Source: Hymenoscyphus infarciens
Taxonomy: Eukaryota > Ascomycota > Leotiomycetes > Helotiales > Helotiaceae
Length of the DNA stretch: 64,000 bases
Assembly (NCBI GenBank): GCA_001414345.1
Contig: LLCB01000013.1
Coordinates: 1-64,000 of the forward strand
Direction: 5' to 3'
Positions 61,646 through 64,000 of the stretch are shown here, piece after piece. Made by a program: the position numbers and the translations under genes. The notes beneath the pieces are model-generated. The model searched no databases and was not told the origin of the DNA. It worked only from the letters and a program-made list of their open reading frames with translations. How positions within the stretch are numbered: the first letter of the stretch is position 1; every line of letters begins with the position of its first letter.

Positions 61646-61710
61646 TTTATAATTTGCGATTTGCGATTTACGATTTACGATTTGCGATTTAGTCGATTCC
61701 GACTTTTTAG
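61646..61710 (-). repeat. right terminal inverted repeat of copy 1
   Basis: Reads on the minus strand CTAAAAAGTCGGAATCGACT, then CAAATCG and TAAATCG heptamers, ending AAATTATAAA. It differs from the left repeat mostly by transitions. Confidence 0.88.
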
Positions 61711-61720
61711 TATATCTAGG

Positions 61721-64000
61721 TACGGTATTCTATACGTACTAAAAGTCGGAATCGACTAAATTATAAATCGTAAATCGTAAATCGTAAATCGTAAATCGTA
61801 AAGCTTAGATTTCTAAGTATATAGCTCTTTAAAGCTAAATTGTAAATTGTAAATCGTAAATCGATAAATATAGATTTTTTAGAGGCTATTTAGACGTAAA
61901 TCGAAATACTTAAATTAGTAATCTTAAAGCTTAAAGTAAAGGTATTTGTAATTTATAATACTTAAATTATAAAGCTTAAATTATAAAATTTAAGTATAAG
62001 TAAGAGTAGAAAGTAGAAGGTAATATAGTATATATATATCTATTAAATATATATATATTATAATCGCTCGTTGCTTACTCTCTATTAATATATACTACTT
62101 AGTACTATACTAAATATAAGTGTAATATAACTTTAAATCTATTATCTAAAATATTATAAATTATTAAAAGTAATATATATACTTAGTATAAACGATAATA
62201 TTATATAAGTACCTAATAAATAAGAGAGGAAAAGAGATAATTAAGACTTTTAATACTATAAGTATAGATATAATTTAACCTAAGAGTAAGAGATGCTAAG
62301 CCTAATTAGGTAATTAGTATATAATTAGTAAAGTAGTGCTTAAAGTACTTAAATAATCTTAAATTATAATTATTTAAGCACTTTAGTAAAGAAGGTAAAA
62401 GAAGGGTAAAGGTAGTAAAAAGTAACTAAAAAGTAGTAATAAAATTAAGGTATTATAGATAATCCTCTTAGTATCTATACCTAAAGTATCTACTACTATA
62501 TACTCTTACTTCTTATCTCTCTTTTTATTATACTTATTATATATAATCTTAATCTTTTTAGTAGTATAAGAGAGTCGATTAGTAAAGGTTATTTAAGAGA
62601 GAGTATCTCCTCTCTTTTTCTTTAAATTAAGGCTATTTATAAAAGCGATTATAGTAGTAGATATTATTTTACTTACTAGTATATTTATAGGTATAAGAGG
62701 AGTAGATAAGAGCGAATTAGAGACCCTCTTATTAAGCTCTTAATTAAGTTTTAATTACTCTTCCTTATTAATTAATTTAAGTCTACTTTTAATAATAGTA
62801 GTATTAATATCTATATATAATTAAGTATTAAGATCTCTTATAATTTGCTTATTTATATCTACCTGTTATTATACTATCTTATCTACCCTTTTTAGTATAT
62901 TCAACTTAGTAGGTGCTATTAAGCTCTTCTTCTCCTTATCTTCTATAAGAGGTAATAGTAAGTATAAGCCTAGGGTTAATACTCCTTTGTTATTAGTATC
63001 CTCTCTTATATCTATATCTATATCTATATTCTTACTTCTTATATTACTTCTAGAACCCTCTTTAAAATTATTATCTCTATTATCTTCCTCTTCTAAATAA
63101 GCGGTAATAATTACGGAGTAGTCTCTTAGGTAAGCGGCGATAATTATGAATATCTCTAGAAGATTATCTGATTTTGAATTATCTACTAATATTATACTTA
63201 CTCTAGTACTAGTACTATCTCTTAGCGATGGTATAGGCCTAGTATCTCCTTCTCTATCCTAAGCGTTATCTTTAAGTATAATAGGCTTGTTGTTAGGTAC
63301 CTTAATAGGCGTCGAGAGTTGAAGAAGCGGAATTAATAGCTCTTAGGTATCTTATAAGAGCGCGATAGATTGCCTCTTTTTAGAAGATTAGAGCTTATTA
63401 TTAGTATAGCTATTAAATACTATATATACTTTATAGTACTTTTTATTAGTAAGACCTTTTAGTAAATTAAAGTATTATATAAGAGCTTATACGTTGTCTA
63501 CCTCCTTATAATCTATAGTACTTAATTACTTAGCTTTCCTCTTCTTAATAGTAACGTTTATAGCTAGAAAGACGTCTTCTGCTATATTAGTAAGAAGTAG
63601 TATATTAATAGGATCCTGCCTACTAGGAGTAGGGATTATATAGTAGATATCTTCTAAGAGCTTAATAGTAAACCTTTTAGCTTATATATTTTAAGGCACT
63701 AATTTAAAGTTAAATAGATTCTTAGAGTTACTAGTAAGTAAGTAAGGTACTTAAAATAGAAAGTTGTTATTAATTTATACTCTAACTATCTTACTATATT
63801 ATACTATAGAAGTATATATAATCGTAGAGATACTCTTAGTAGTAGAGAAGTCTTTAGTACTCGTTATATATATATGAATATATAGAGCTACTTAAATATA
63901 GATTTTAGTAATAGAGATAGGCTTTAGCGCCTTATAAGTTAAAGGAGAAGAAGCTAAGAAGCTTATACTAATTAGTAGTATATACTAAATTTAAGAGTAC
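61721..64000. mobile_element. TIR element, copy 2, truncated by window end
   Basis: The same left end as copy 1 (TACGGTATTC, then CTAAAAGTCGG at 61739, then TAAATCG heptamers) and the same order of internal sequence, in the same orientation. The start overlaps the last seven bases of copy 1 (TACGGTA). It is less mutated than copy 1: many sites keep C or G where copy 1 has T or A. Only about 2.3 kb of it is inside the window. Confidence 0.82.
62390..63770 (-). pseudogene. ghost reading frame of the TIR element
   Basis: Reading the minus strand from about 63770 down to 62390 in one frame gives more than 450 codons with roughly 20 stops. All stops noted are TAA or TAG, the codons expected when RIP turns CAA, CAG or TGG into stops, and none noted was TGA. 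Between stops the protein looks genuine, for example DPINILLLTNIAEDVFLAIN, KKYYKVYIVFNSYTNN and DSTSTRVSIILVDNSKSDNL. The frame ends close to the left terminal repeat, so this would be the 3' end of a gene pointing toward that end. I do not recognise the family; RIP has altered too many residues. A transposase is the likely identity by position only. Confidence 0.5.

Larger units (their letters stand above)
54909..61727. mobile_element. complete ~6.8-kb TIR element, copy 1, RIP-inactivated
   Basis: The left end and the right end are inverted copies of each other, sharing CTAAAAAGTCGG and arrays of TAAATCG/CAAATCG heptamers. The interior is extremely AT-rich, has almost no CA or TG and carries no intact reading frame, which is the pattern of heavy RIP. 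The first 2.2 kb aligns by eye with the start of copy 2 at a constant offset of 6812 bp. The ends begin about 18 bp outside CTAAAAAG, at TACGG, since this flank is shared by both copies with mainly C-to-T differences. The superfamily is not recognised. A minus-strand ghost frame (best read in copy 2) lies at about 55,580-56,990. Confidence 0.8.

Overview
The window looks like nuclear DNA from a filamentous ascomycete (Pezizomycotina). Protein matches and style suggest Leotiomycetes, but that placement is inference. The signs are mostly short GT-AG introns (about 45-60 bp, two of about 86 and 138 bp) with CTAAC/CTGAC/TACTAAT-like branch sites, a Con7-type C2H2 regulator, a Zn2Cys6 factor, NACHT and HET remnants, and long AT-rich blocks almost free of CpA/TpG. 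Such depletion is the scar of repeat-induced point mutation (RIP). No tRNA, rRNA, CRISPR or telomere repeat was seen.

Layout. 1-1740: four copies of a RIP-damaged tandem repeat of roughly 420-500 bp, becoming less mutated to the right. 3.1-5.0 kb: con7 (minus). 5.0-17.6 kb: a gene-free stretch of ordinary composition in front of con7. 17.6-23.3 kb: SRP68 (minus) and a CYA5/PET309-type PPR protein (plus), divergent over a 513-bp gap. 24.65-25.46 kb: a broken isochorismatase-family amidohydrolase. 27.1-30.3 kb: a six-exon Zn2Cys6 transcription factor with two very small exons inside its zinc cluster. 31.0-33.0 kb: an intracellular LysM protein. 33.0-36.4 kb: AT-rich DNA opened by a cluster of short repeats. 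36.4-51.3 kb: a compact housekeeping block holding cystathionine beta-lyase (minus), Msp1 (minus), Csm1/Pcs1 (plus), Mcd4 (plus), an MFS exporter (plus) and a WW-domain Q/P/Y-rich protein (plus).

52.1-54.9 kb holds decayed NACHT and HET sequences, which resemble a dead allorecognition locus. It is cut off by two head-to-tail copies of an approximately 6.8-kb terminal-inverted-repeat element. Copy 1 is complete (54.9-61.7 kb). Copy 2 runs out of the window at 64,000. The termini carry arrays of a TAAATCG heptamer. The minus strand of copy 2 still shows a long ghost reading frame whose stops are nearly all TAA/TAG, as expected from RIP of glutamine and tryptophan codons. This element and its protein are the best candidates here for something undescribed.

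The living genes are not one pathway. They cover secretory targeting (SRP68), GPI-anchor synthesis (Mcd4), methionine synthesis (beta-lyase), mitochondrial expression and quality control (Cya5, Msp1), meiotic and kinetochore cohesion (Csm1) and development (Con7). Exon boundaries were set by eye from splice sites and reading-frame continuity.
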